A stretch of DNA of 5,652 bases, from the NCBI GenBank assembly GCA_905202055.1, contig CAJKQK010000100.1, positions 1 through 5,652 of the forward strand, read 5' to 3'. Shown here in pieces: positions 1-5,652 of this stretch. Both the position numbers and the translations under genes were made by a program. Under the pieces are notes generated by a model, which ran no database searches, was not told the DNA's origin, and saw only the letters and a list, made by a program, of their open reading frames with translations. The number at the start of each line of letters is the position of its first letter. Positions within the stretch are counted from its first letter, which is position 1. The DNA is from an uncultured Oxalobacter sp. (GTDB lineage Bacteria > Pseudomonadota > Gammaproteobacteria > Burkholderiales > Burkholderiaceae_D).

Positions 1-240
1 GTCCATGATCATCGCAGACGCCTACCTTAAAGGTAAGCTTGCGTCCTTCAACGGCTATCAGTTTGGCTGTAGCAATAATTTTTTTCCCAAGCAGCGTGGC
101 GGCTTCATGAGTGGTATCCATTTTGATGCCGACGCTGCTGGTAGAGGAGTCAAGGCATGGAAGGATCGCGTTGCAGGCGGCCTGCTCCATCAGGGCTATC
201 CGGTGAATGCATTTTACGCGACGGTCACGCCGGCATGGCC
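1..240 (-). pseudogene. FlK-like hotdog-fold thioesterase, degraded and cut by window edge
   Basis: Read on the minus strand, the frame entering at 190 encodes MEQAACNAILPCL, then SVGIKMDTTHEAA, then a stretch ending GRKLTFKVGVCDDHG at the window edge. This matches the fluoroacetyl-CoA thioesterase (FlK)-like hotdog family, soluble enzymes that hydrolyse small acyl-CoA thioesters. The Glu of MEQ and the His of TTHEA are 26 residues apart, the same spacing as the catalytic Glu50 and His76 that I recall for FlK. The 5' part is broken. The expected N-terminal pattern (Ala-Ala-Met, then about ten residues, then Ser/Thr-Pro) appears in another frame at about 198-242, with a TGA at 225-227 where the family usually has a Gly. 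A frame change near 195-200 is needed to rejoin the MEQ frame. The main frame is open back to a stop at 293-295 but reads as non-family sequence upstream of 200. The last 30 or so residues lie outside the window. Alternatively, a short protein could start at the ATG at 190 and lack the catalytic Thr/Ser loop. I am fairly sure of the family and moderately sure that it is dead. Confidence 0.6.
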
Positions 241-496
241 GCCCTGCAGGAGGATGGTCGGGAGAGGCACACTGACACCGGCGTGCCTTATGTCAGGCGC
301 GACAGGCGGCGGGGAGTCTGTGTGCCTTTCAGGTGTGGAAAGCGTATGAAGTGACGTGTTTCTGTTTTCCGCTTGTCAGGGGGTTTCATTTTTTCCCTGT
401 TTTTCGGGGGAGGATTTTAATAACGAATGGGTCTGGAATATGGATGTACTTGAGATTATATCGGATTTTATCTGAAAAGTGTTTTGAAGTGGATTG

Positions 497-511
497 AAAC
501 TGAAACAGTTT
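497..511. promoter_or_regulatory. Small dyad upstream of the wHTH gene, possible operator
   Basis: AAACTG and CAGTTT form a perfect 6-base inverted repeat around a 3-base AAA centre. It lies about 60 bases upstream of the start of the wHTH gene, in the AT-rich spacer. A site of this size could bind a small dimeric regulator, possibly the wHTH protein itself, but a dyad this short can arise by chance. Confidence 0.2.
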
Positions 512-563
512 TTGTCTTTTGAAAAATCAGCATGAAAACAGTCGGTGCAAGCCGGTATAAAGT

Positions 564-568
564 GGAGG
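564..568 (+). promoter_or_regulatory. Ribosome binding site of the wHTH gene
   Basis: A GGAGG lies 5 bases before the ATG at 574 and 8 bases before the second ATG at 577. It decides the start against the in-frame ATG at 532, which has no purine-rich element at a useful distance. Confidence 0.7.
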
Positions 569-573
569 GAAGA

Positions 574-1044
574 ATGATGAGAAATCGGGGATCGGACAGA
601 AAAGGAATGTTCTTGTCCAGGAATGAGACAAGGCAGTCGCAAATGGTCAAACCGGGAAAATGTTCGCGTTTGATTCATGAACAGAAGGACAGGATCGAAG
701 CCGCTCTCTCACGTTGCCAGATGACGGTTTCCGAACTGGCCTTTGAATTGGGTTTGTCGAACGATACGATCCGCAACCGTATCAACGAGATGCTGGTCGA
801 GGGGCGCGGTGTGCGTGTCGCGGGCTGGCATGTGCTGGATACGACGATGGTGCGGATATGGGGCGTCGGTTTTGAACGGGATGAACCGAAGCCGGTCCGG
901 GTTGCGGTGTCTGCTATCCGCAAACGCCGGAAGGCGGAGAGTGCGCATCATCGGGCTTTGGCGTCCGAGACCGGCACGGCACCGGTCCGGTTCCGCCGTG
1001 AGGGTATGGATGAGTGGCTGTTCCGTATTCAGGAGCTGAGATGA
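574..1044 (+). CDS. Phage-type winged helix-turn-helix protein
   Basis: Predicted 156-residue DNA-binding protein, probably a phage or prophage regulator. Residues about 50-74 (MTVSELAFELG, LSNDTIRNRI, NEML) have the pattern of a helix-turn-helix. The following residues (about 76-90, GRGVRVAGWHVLD) fit a wing strand pair. The C-terminal half is basic (IRKRRKAESAHHR, about 115-127) and has no recognised domain. The layout of an N-terminal wHTH, a V-x-GW segment and an Arg-rich tail resembles small uncharacterised proteins of betaproteobacterial prophages; that comparison is from memory. Start chosen at 574 because of the GGAGG in front; 577 is equally possible, and 532 would add 14 residues without a ribosome site. 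The stop overlaps the next start as ATGA at 1041-1044, so the gene is very likely co-transcribed and coupled with the RusA-family gene. Its target is unknown. It could autoregulate the unit or act in phage replication control. Confidence 0.75.
   Translation: MMRNRGSDRKGMFLSRNETRQSQMVKPGKCSRLIHEQKDRIEAALSRCQMTVSELAFELGLSNDTIRNRINEMLVEGRGVRVAGWHVLDTTMVRIWGVGFERDEPKPVRVAVSAIRKRRKAESAHHRALASETGTAPVRFRREGMDEWLFRIQELR
1031..1035 (+). promoter_or_regulatory. Ribosome binding site of the rusA-like gene
   Basis: AGGAG lies inside the end of the wHTH gene, 5 bases before the ATG at 1041. It fixes the start of the RusA-like gene at 1041 rather than at the in-frame ATG at 1014, which would add 9 residues that are not RusA-like. 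Confidence 0.7.
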
Positions 1045-1703
1045 TTGAGTTGACGCTGCCGTATCCGGTTTCAGCCAATCGCTACTGGCGTACTTATTTG
1101 CCACGGGGATGCGCTGCGCCGGTAACGACGGTTTCTCCGGAGGCCCGGGCGTATCAGGACCGTGTCAGGCGGGCGGCCCGGGAAGCGGGTGTCCATTGTC
1201 CTTTTCCCGGCCGGGTGGCGGTTTCGTATGTGTTGTACCCGAAACGCCCGCTGGACTGGAAAAAGCGCCAGAGGATGAATCCGTCGGGTTGGGACGATTC
1301 GGTCCAGTGTATGGATCTGGATAATGCCCAGAAGGTGCTGTTCGATGCGATGGAAGGGATCGTTTACGAGAATGACAATCTGATCCGCCGTATCGAGGGG
1401 GAAAGGGCGGTGCCGGATGGCGAGGCGAGGGTGCTTGTGACGGTGGAGTCGATGGACGATCTAAAAGCTCCGGATTGCCGCATGGATGTGCCGGATACGG
1501 TCGGGAGCCTGCCGCTGGAAAAACGGTTTCCGGTGAATTGTCGCGTGATGACGCCGACGGGAAGGCTGGCCCGGGTGCGCCGTTATCTGGTCGGGTCGAG
1601 CAAGCAGGATCATTTCGAGAGGTTGATCTGCGAATATGCCGATGGAAAAAGGACGAATGACTGGGTGACTTTACAGCCGCAGTTTCTGGTGAAGCTGGAT
1701 TAG
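1041..1703 (+). CDS. rusA: RusA-family Holliday junction resolvase with C-terminal extension
   Basis: Predicted 220-residue endonuclease of the RusA family. These are phage-derived enzymes that act as homodimers, use Mg2+ and cut four-way DNA junctions symmetrically. The N-terminus (LPYPVSANRYWR) is the typical RusA opening. The active site is intact: D92 and D94 in MDLDN, K98, and D112 in the END segment. These match D70, D72, K76 and D91 of the E. coli enzyme, with spacing equal to within one residue. The resolvase domain ends near residue 138. E. coli RusA is about 120 residues, so roughly 80 residues are extra. Residues about 157-220 form a separate, strand-rich segment (MTPTGRLARVRRY, then FERLICEYADG, then WVTLQPQFLV) that could be a small barrel-like domain of unknown role. 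Translation is coupled to the wHTH gene by the ATGA overlap. The unit ends 60 bases before a strong terminator. Family assignment is secure; activity and the role of the extension are inferred. Confidence 0.9.
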   Translation: MIELTLPYPVSANRYWRTYLPRGCAAPVTTVSPEARAYQDRVRRAAREAGVHCPFPGRVAVSYVLYPKRPLDWKKRQRMNPSGWDDSVQCMDLDNAQKVLFDAMEGIVYENDNLIRRIEGERAVPDGEARVLVTVESMDDLKAPDCRMDVPDTVGSLPLEKRFPVNCRVMTPTGRLARVRRYLVGSSKQDHFERLICEYADGKRTNDWVTLQPQFLVKLD

Positions 1704-1712
1704 GAAAAGGGC

Positions 1713-1735
1713 GCAAACGATGCTTTGTCGTTTGC
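1713..1735 (+). repeat. Inverted repeat (hairpin) just after the rusA-like gene
   Basis: GCAAACGA (1713-1720) and TCGTTTGC (1728-1735) pair perfectly over 8 bases around a 7-base loop. There is no T tract directly behind it, so it is not a terminator alone. It is the first of three closely packed hairpins and could protect the 3' end of the message. Confidence 0.6.
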
Positions 1736-1737
1736 CG

Positions 1738-1760
1738 CCGGCTTTTGCCGGACATTTTTT
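1738..1760 (+). terminator. Possible weak intrinsic terminator
   Basis: CCGGC (1738-1742) pairs with GCCGG (1747-1751) around TTTT. After three bases there is a run of six T's (1755-1760). The stem is short, so termination would be partial. It sits between the first hairpin and the stronger terminator. Confidence 0.45.
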
Positions 1761-1764
1761 CATG

Positions 1765-1789
1765 AACGGGGCACTCGCCCCGTTTTTTT
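1765..1789 (+). terminator. Strong rho-independent terminator of the wHTH-rusA unit
   Basis: AACGGGGC (1765-1772) and GCCCCGTT (1777-1784) form a perfect 8-bp stem with an ACTC loop, running directly into seven T's (1783-1789). The T tract lies only on the plus-strand side, so it stops rightward transcription. It separates the phage-type unit from the sensor kinase gene. Confidence 0.9.
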
Positions 1790-1792
1790 GTT

Positions 1793-1820
1793 TTGTAGCC
1801 GTGTGGAAATATTTTACAAT
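1793..1820 (+). promoter_or_regulatory. Candidate sigma70 promoter for the sensor kinase
   Basis: A good -10 box, TACAAT (1815-1820), lies 16 bases behind a poor -35 box, TTGTAG (1793-1798). It begins just after the terminator, where a promoter for the kinase would be expected. Transcription starting near 1827 would give an untranslated leader of roughly 230 bases. A TTTACA at 1940-1945 lacks a matching -10 box. Confidence 0.35.
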
Positions 1821-2043
1821 GGGCAATGACTGCCGGTTTTATTTTTTTCGCCTGTTGAGGGTGCCGGATGGTTTGTGTCCGTGCCCGCTGTCGTTTTGTC
1901 GTCGTCAATGGCTGAAAGCCGTTTTCTGAATCACGCTCTTTTACAGGACGGAAAAGGCTTTTATGCGGTTTGCATCCGCAATCGCTGCTGTTTTTCCTGT
2001 CTGTCGATGCCGGTCACTGCGATTTGCTTTCGGTTTTTTTGTT

Positions 2044-2047
2044 AAGG
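2044..2047 (+). promoter_or_regulatory. Ribosome binding site of the sensor kinase
   Basis: AAGG ends 7 bases before the ATG at 2055. A second ATG follows immediately at 2058. The spacing favours 2055, but the difference is one residue. Confidence 0.55.
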
Positions 2048-2054
2048 TCTCCTG

Positions 2055-5000
2055 ATGATGAACGCTCGTAAACATGCTGCGGAAATGACGGTTGAAGGTT
2101 TTTTGAATGCGCTTCTGGCCGAAAAAAATGTCGAAAAAGCCCTGTCTTTTCTGGATGGGGATGTTTACTGGACACAATCAATGATCGCGCATGAAGCAAA
2201 CGGGCGTGGGGAAGTGGCGTCAGGTCTGGACAGGCTGGTCGAGTCGATTCCCGACAATGACGGAATTGTGGTCGCGGTCGACAAGGGCCGGGAGGTCGGC
2301 AGCGATCTGTTTGAATGGTCGGGCACGTCCAGTTTGCTGTTTTCGGGAAAGACGTCTGACCGGATGCAGGTCAAACGGCATATTGTTTTTTTGTGCCGAC
2401 GGCATGGCCCGGAAAAGTCCGGTGTCTGGAAGATTGTTTCCATCCATGTTTCCATGATTGATGACATGTTCAGGGGGAAGTTCTATGTGGACAACCAGAC
2501 CAGGTTTTCGCGCCTGTTTACTGCCGACCATATCCATAGGGAGTGTGACGATATTATCCGGCGCAGTATTGCTGGCGGGATGATGGCCGCTTATCTGGAG
2601 GAGGGGTTTCCGCTTTATTACGTCAACCAGAACATGCTGGATTATCTGGGGTTCGATTATGACGGTTTTGTCGAATCGACAGACGGTTTTCTTGTTAACG
2701 GGATTCATCCGGATGACCGCGAGCGCGTTTGCCGGACGGTGGAGGCGGCGTTTTCCCGGGGCGGGGAATATGAAGTCCAGTACCGGATGGAAAAGCGCGA
2801 CGGTGCTTATATCTGGGTAAACGATATCGGGAAGAAGGGAGTGTCTCCGGACGGGCGTGCCGTGTGTCTGTCGGTGGTCAGGGATGTGACGGTAGAAAAG
2901 GAGGCCAAGGATCGCCTTGAACGGGAAATTGCCGAAAAAAAGCGCCAGACGGAAATTGTCGAGAATTTGTTCCAGACGATGATGTGCGGGATGGTGGAAT
3001 ATTGGCTGCATCCGGATGGAACGGTCACGTTCGTCAGGGCCAATCAGGAGGCTATCCGGATTTTCGGGTGTAGTGTCGAAGCGTTCCGGGCAAAAAAAGA
3101 CTGGGATATCGCTTCTCTTGTTGCCGAAGAAGACCGGACGACGGTTTTTTCGGAGATGGACAAGTTGTCCCGTCCGGGAGACAAGATCAATTATGAGTAT
3201 CGCCTTGTCAGAACCGATGGTTCAACGTGCTGGATTTTCGGTACGGCTGAGGTGATGGCAACGGATGGGGAAAACGTCTGTCTCCGCAGTGTTTTTATGG
3301 ACATCGACCATCGCAAGCGGGCGGAGCAGGAAAACAGGACGCTCATGCAGATGAACAAGGGGACGAGCGAGATGCTCCGTCTCGTTCTGGCCGGTACGTC
3401 GATCAACGAGTTTTTTTATTATCCGGCGAAGCGTTACATCGTGTTGCCGAAACGCCTGTGTGACGCTTACGGGCTGGATGAACGGTATGACGACATTCCT
3501 CGCGGTTTTGCCGACGGGAATGTTTTCGGTGAGGATATTCCCCTGTATGTCGATATTTTCAGGCAGCTTGACGACGGCATGTCGCCGGTAACGGGAGAGT
3601 TCCGGCTTAAGGACGGAAAAACCCGGGTGCGCCAGACCTTGTCCGTTGTCCAGTATGATGACGAAAACCGTCCGGTTTACGCCATCGGGATCGTGGAAGA
3701 CATCACGAAGTCGTACGAGATGGAAAGGGCGCTGGATGACGCCCGCTCAAAGGATGCCCTGACGGGGCTTTATACCCGTGAGGCGGGTTTGCGCATGATT
3801 CGCCAGTATATGGACGTCAAGCCGGTGGAGCAGGTTTGCGCGATGATGATTCTGGATATGGACGATTTCAGCCGGATCAATGAGGAAGAAGGCCGTGTTT
3901 TCGCCGATATGGTCTTGCGCGAGGTGGCGGATATTCTGGCTGCCAGTATCGGGGTGGACGATGTTGCGCTACGCCTCGGCGGTGATGAATTCATGCTGTT
4001 CATCCGGGATTGCGACAAGGCGGGCGCAACCATTCTCGGGGGGATGATCGCGGCAAAGGTAAGGGAGCTGTTTTCGAATGCCGGAAGCGGGCTGGCGATT
4101 TCCGTCAGTATCGGGATGTGTGTGACGGCGGTGGTCAATGAGTTCAGCGGTTTGTACCGTTGCGCGGAAAGTACCTTGCAGTATGTGAAAACGCATGGCA
4201 AAAAACGGGCGGCCTGTTATCTGGACACGTCCAATGAGCTGGGCGTGATGTTGACGCAGCTGTATCCCGATTCGCATTTGTTGAATACGATTGACAGTTT
4301 CGGCACGCCGGGGACCGAAAATCCCGCCGATCTGGCGCTGGAGTTGCTGGGCAAGGCAAAGCGCCTCGACGATGCGGTCAATCTGCTTCTGGCCAAGCTG
4401 GGCAAGCAGTTCGGGCTCGACCGGGTGTCGATTATCGATATCGATCACGATTACCAGAGTTTTTCCTATACGTATCAGTGGACGCGCCGGAAACAGGATT
4501 CGTCACTGGAGGGGCTTTTTTATCTGGAGCCGGGCCGGATCGCATCGCTGCCGGATGAGGTTGACGCTGACGGGCTGTCGGAGTCTGTGTTCCATCCGGA
4601 TAGCGGTATGGCGTCCTGCCTGCGCAGCGCGATATGGGATGTCGGGGTTTGCGGGGGATGTTTCTGTTTTGAAGTCGCGCAGCCCGGTTTTCTCTGGACG
4701 CCCTTGCACAGGAAGACGCTGAAAGAGGTTTCGCAGGTCGTTTCGTCTTTTATCATGAAGGCCAAGTCGGATGCACTGAGCCAGGCGAAGACGGATTTCC
4801 TTTCGCGGATGTCGCATGAGATCCGTACGCCGATGAATGCGATTGCCGGGATGACGACGATTGCGAAATCGGTTCTGGACGACCGGGAAAAGGTGCTGGA
4901 TTGTCTGGTCAAGATCGAGCAGTCGAACCGGTATTTGCTGAATCTGATCAACGATGTGCTGGCGATGTCGCGTATCGAGAGCGGCAAGGTGGAATTGAAT

Positions 5001-5652
5001 CCGGAGCCGGTGCTTTTGGAAGATGTCGCGATTTCGCTGGACGACATGCTGCGCTCGCAGGTGACCTTGAAACAGCTCGATTTGCGGTTTGAACGGCATT
5101 TTCCCGTGGGACGTCCCGTTTATCTGGATGTGCTGCGGTTTTCACAGGTGTTGATCAATATTATCGGCAACGCGATCAAGTTTACCGGACCGGGCGGGTC
5201 GATTGTTGCGCGAAGCGCGCTTGTCGATGAAAAAGACGGGGTGGCCCATATCCGTTTTTCTGTGACGGATACGGGGATCGGTATTGCGCCGGAAGCGATC
5301 AGGCGGATTTTCCGCTCGTTTGAGCAGGGGTCTAAAAACACGTCGATGGCGTATGGCGGAACCGGCCTCGGGCTGGCGATTTCCAGCAATCTGGTCAGGA
5401 TGATGGGGGGAACGCTCGAAGTGAAAAGCCGTTTGGGGGAAGGTTCGGAGTTTTACTTTACGCTGCCTTTGCCCTTTGCGGACGTTTCGAAAATGCCGCA
5501 CGGCAAACGGGCCGGGAAAGCCTTGCCGGACGAACGGGATTTTTCCGGCAGGCGGGTGCTGGTGGTGGAAGACAATGAAATGAACCGCGACATTGCGTTT
5601 TCGCTTCTGGAAATGCACGGGTTTGTCGTGGAAACGGCAGTCAACGGCAAGC
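2055..5652 (+). CDS. Hybrid sensor histidine kinase with NTF2-like, PAS, GGDEF and GAF domains (3' end outside window)
   Basis: One uninterrupted frame of 1199 codons that leaves the window. Domain order by residue: NTF2/SnoaL-like about 10-135; PAS about 168-283 (HPDD, RDVT); PAS about 300-423 (MDID end); PAS-like about 437-557 (VEDIT end); GGDEF about 566-725; GAF about 755-905; HisKA about 908-975; HATPase_c about 1022-1138; receiver from about 1166. The H box SHEIRTPMN carries the phospho-accepting H921. N1039 (N box), DTGIGI (1072-1077) and GGTGLGLAIS (1101-1110) are intact. The receiver starts VLVVEDN with the acidic pair E1172/D1173; its phospho-Asp lies beyond the edge. The GGDEF signature is exact (642-646) with metal ligand D601, N609, D618 and K712, so cyclase activity is plausible; the inhibitory RxxD site is missing (GVDD). 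No signal peptide or membrane segment is visible, so it should be cytoplasmic. Charged linkers at about 280-302 and 418-434 fit signalling helices. The signal and partner regulator are unknown. Confidence 0.93.
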   Translation, partial: MMNARKHAAEMTVEGFLNALLAEKNVEKALSFLDGDVYWTQSMIAHEANGRGEVASGLDRLVESIPDNDGIVVAVDKGREVGSDLFEWSGTSSLLFSGKTSDRMQVKRHIVFLCRRHGPEKSGVWKIVSIHVSMIDDMFRGKFYVDNQTRFSRLFTADHIHRECDDIIRRSIAGGMMAAYLEEGFPLYYVNQNMLDYLGFDYDGFVESTDGFLVNGIHPDDRERVCRTVEAAFSRGGEYEVQYRMEKRDGAYIWVNDIGKKGVSPDGRAVCLSVVRDVTVEKEAKDRLEREIAEKKRQTEIVENLFQTMMCGMVEYWLHPDGTVTFVRANQEAIRIFGCSVEAFRAKKDWDIASLVAEEDRTTVFSEMDKLSRPGDKINYEYRLVRTDGSTCWIFGTAEVMATDGENVCLRSVFMDIDHRKRAEQENRTLMQMNKGTSEMLRLVLAGTSINEFFYYPAKRYIVLPKRLCDAYGLDERYDDIPRGFADGNVFGEDIPLYVDIFRQLDDGMSPVTGEFRLKDGKTRVRQTLSVVQYDDENRPVYAIGIVEDITKSYEMERALDDARSKDALTGLYTREAGLRMIRQYMDVKPVEQVCAMMILDMDDFSRINEEEGRVFADMVLREVADILAASIGVDDVALRLGGDEFMLFIRDCDKAGATILGGMIAAKVRELFSNAGSGLAISVSIGMCVTAVVNEFSGLYRCAESTLQYVKTHGKKRAACYLDTSNELGVMLTQLYPDSHLLNTIDSFGTPGTENPADLALELLGKAKRLDDAVNLLLAKLGKQFGLDRVSIIDIDHDYQSFSYTYQWTRRKQDSSLEGLFYLEPGRIASLPDEVDADGLSESVFHPDSGMASCLRSAIWDVGVCGGCFCFEVAQPGFLWTPLHRKTLKEVSQVVSSFIMKAKSDALSQAKTDFLSRMSHEIRTPMNAIAGMTTIAKSVLDDREKVLDCLVKIEQSNRYLLNLINDVLAMSRIESGKVELNPEPVLLEDVAISLDDMLRSQVTLKQLDLRFERHFPVGRPVYLDVLRFSQVLINIIGNAIKFTGPGGSIVARSALVDEKDGVAHIRFSVTDTGIGIAPEAIRRIFRSFEQGSKNTSMAYGGTGLGLAISSNLVRMMGGTLEVKSRLGEGSEFYFTLPLPFADVSKMPHGKRAGKALPDERDFSGRRVLVVEDNEMNRDIAFSLLEMHGFVVETAVNGK
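2082..2459 (+). other. NTF2/SnoaL-like N-terminal domain of the kinase
   Basis: Residues about 10-135 have the pattern of the NTF2-like/SnoaL fold: an opening helix (VEGFLNALLAEKNVEKALSF), the DGDVYWT strand, a Gly-rich turn, a second helix (GLDRLVESIP), and later strands ending WKIVSIHVSMI. This fold forms a cone-shaped pocket that binds small hydrophobic or acidic ligands in other proteins. At the front of a sensor kinase it is most simply a ligand-sensing or dimerisation domain. The assignment rests on pattern only, since sequence identity in this fold is low. Confidence 0.55.
3750..4229 (+). other. GGDEF (diguanylate cyclase) domain inside the kinase
   Basis: Residues about 566-725 follow the diguanylate cyclase pattern: DALTGLYTREAG at the start, ILDMDDFSRIN for metal and base binding, LRLGGDEFMLF as the signature loop, and VSIGM near the end. 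Changes from the common pattern are Ser for Lys at 606, Arg for His at 614 and Ala for Gly at 617. None removes a metal ligand. The final AK..GRN motif reads VKTHGKK, with K712 kept. Product would be cyclic di-GMP from two GTP, and dimerisation of the kinase would supply the required pairing of two such domains. Confidence 0.85.
4317..4769 (+). other. GAF domain between GGDEF and HisKA
   Basis: Residues about 755-905 include a GKQFGLDRVSIIDID strand-helix start and a later LRSAIWDVGVCGGCFCFEV core, ending in a long helix into HisKA. This resembles GAF domains seen directly before HisKA or beside GGDEF domains in multi-sensor proteins. Cysteines at 855, 866, 869 and 871 crowd the late core strands. 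Confidence 0.65.

Larger units (their letters stand above)
241..573. other. Gene-free spacer between thioesterase remnant and phage-type unit
   Basis: I see no convincing gene here. The left part (241-350) is GC-rich and probably holds the rest of the decayed thioesterase 5' end. A clear base-composition break follows, and about 384-535 is markedly AT-rich, as expected of a regulatory region for the unit starting at 574. A GGAGG at 409-413 has no well-placed start behind it; the nearest ATG codons open frames of only about 8 to 11 codons. A weak CAGGG/CCCTG stem (377-381 and 395-399) is followed by five T's. No good sigma70 promoter could be assigned. Confidence 0.5.
1704..2054. other. Intergenic region and kinase leader
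   Basis: The 351 bases between the rusA-like stop and the kinase start hold three hairpins (1713-1789) and then about 265 bases without a supported gene. The second part contains the promoter candidate at 1793-1820, a small TGCGG/CCGCA stem (1964-1968 and 1976-1980), and the kinase ribosome site. I looked for a cyclic-di-GMP riboswitch, because the downstream gene has a GGDEF domain, and saw no recognisable core. Short open frames on either strand here lack ribosome sites or run through the terminator. Confidence 0.5.

Noticed and set aside
250..298. Imperfect inverted and direct repeats around GGCAC and GTGCC at about 266-287
   Set aside because: The stems are short and imperfect, and the area fits decayed coding sequence better than a functional structure.
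5..349. Plus-strand open frame of 114 codons at the left edge
   Set aside because: It has no ribosome site and no recognisable family, and it lies opposite the clear thioesterase-like sequence on the minus strand.
532..573. Upstream start for the wHTH gene at 532
   Set aside because: The sequence before 532 has no Shine-Dalgarno element, while GGAGG is correctly placed for 574.
376..678. Minus-strand open frame of 100 codons
   Set aside because: Composition is low-complexity (Ser, His, Phe-rich), there is no family match, and it overlaps the spacer and the start of the well-supported wHTH gene.
1165..1908. Long minus-strand open frame of 247 codons
   Set aside because: It is antisense to the RusA-like gene and runs through the terminator hairpins; the Pro/Ser/Arg-rich translation is typical of a shadow frame.
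1720..1929. Small plus-strand frame of 69 codons with a hydrophobic start
   Set aside because: It begins inside the first hairpin, passes through the strong terminator and has no ribosome site.
1821..2054. Cyclic-di-GMP riboswitch before the GGDEF-containing kinase
   Set aside because: I saw no conserved riboswitch core by eye; only one 5-bp stem is evident.
2220..3011. Minus-strand open frame of 263 codons
   Set aside because: It is antisense to the kinase PAS region, where the plus frame has clear domain motifs; no domain is recognisable in the translation.
2055..5652. Possibility that the kinase frame is two fused genes joined by error
   Set aside because: The frame is open throughout, linkers between domains are natural, and no internal start with a good ribosome site marks a second gene.

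Overview
The window looks like a chromosomal stretch of a gut- or environment-type betaproteobacterium of moderate GC (a little over half by eye). An Oxalobacter-like host is a guess from the style of the phage genes and of the giant sensor kinase; nothing in the window fixes the species. There are no RNA genes, insertion sequences or CRISPR repeats.

Layout. Positions 1 to about 240 (minus strand) hold the remains of a FlK-like hotdog-fold thioesterase whose C-terminus lies left of the window. Its 5' half carries an in-frame stop and a frame change, so it is called a pseudogene. Positions 241-573 are gene-free and become AT-rich near the end. Positions 574-1703 (plus strand) hold a two-gene, translationally coupled unit of phage type: a small winged helix-turn-helix protein, then a RusA-family Holliday junction resolvase with an extra C-terminal domain. 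A run of three hairpins, the last a textbook intrinsic terminator, closes this unit at 1713-1789. Positions 1790-2054 form a long leader with one weak promoter candidate.

From 2055 to the right edge one reading frame runs uninterrupted for 1199 codons and leaves the window. It encodes a very large, apparently cytoplasmic hybrid sensor kinase with the order NTF2/SnoaL-like domain, PAS, PAS, PAS-like, GGDEF, GAF, HisKA, HATPase_c and the start of a receiver domain. All core kinase motifs and the GGDEF signature are present. It may therefore both make cyclic di-GMP and run a phosphorelay from one set of sensory domains, which is the most interesting feature here.

How the parts relate. The thioesterase remnant, the phage pair and the kinase do not form a pathway. 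The phage pair looks like a small orphan replication/recombination cassette lying between host genes and insulated from the kinase by its terminator. The damaged thioesterase may mark the junction of that insertion, but this is inference.
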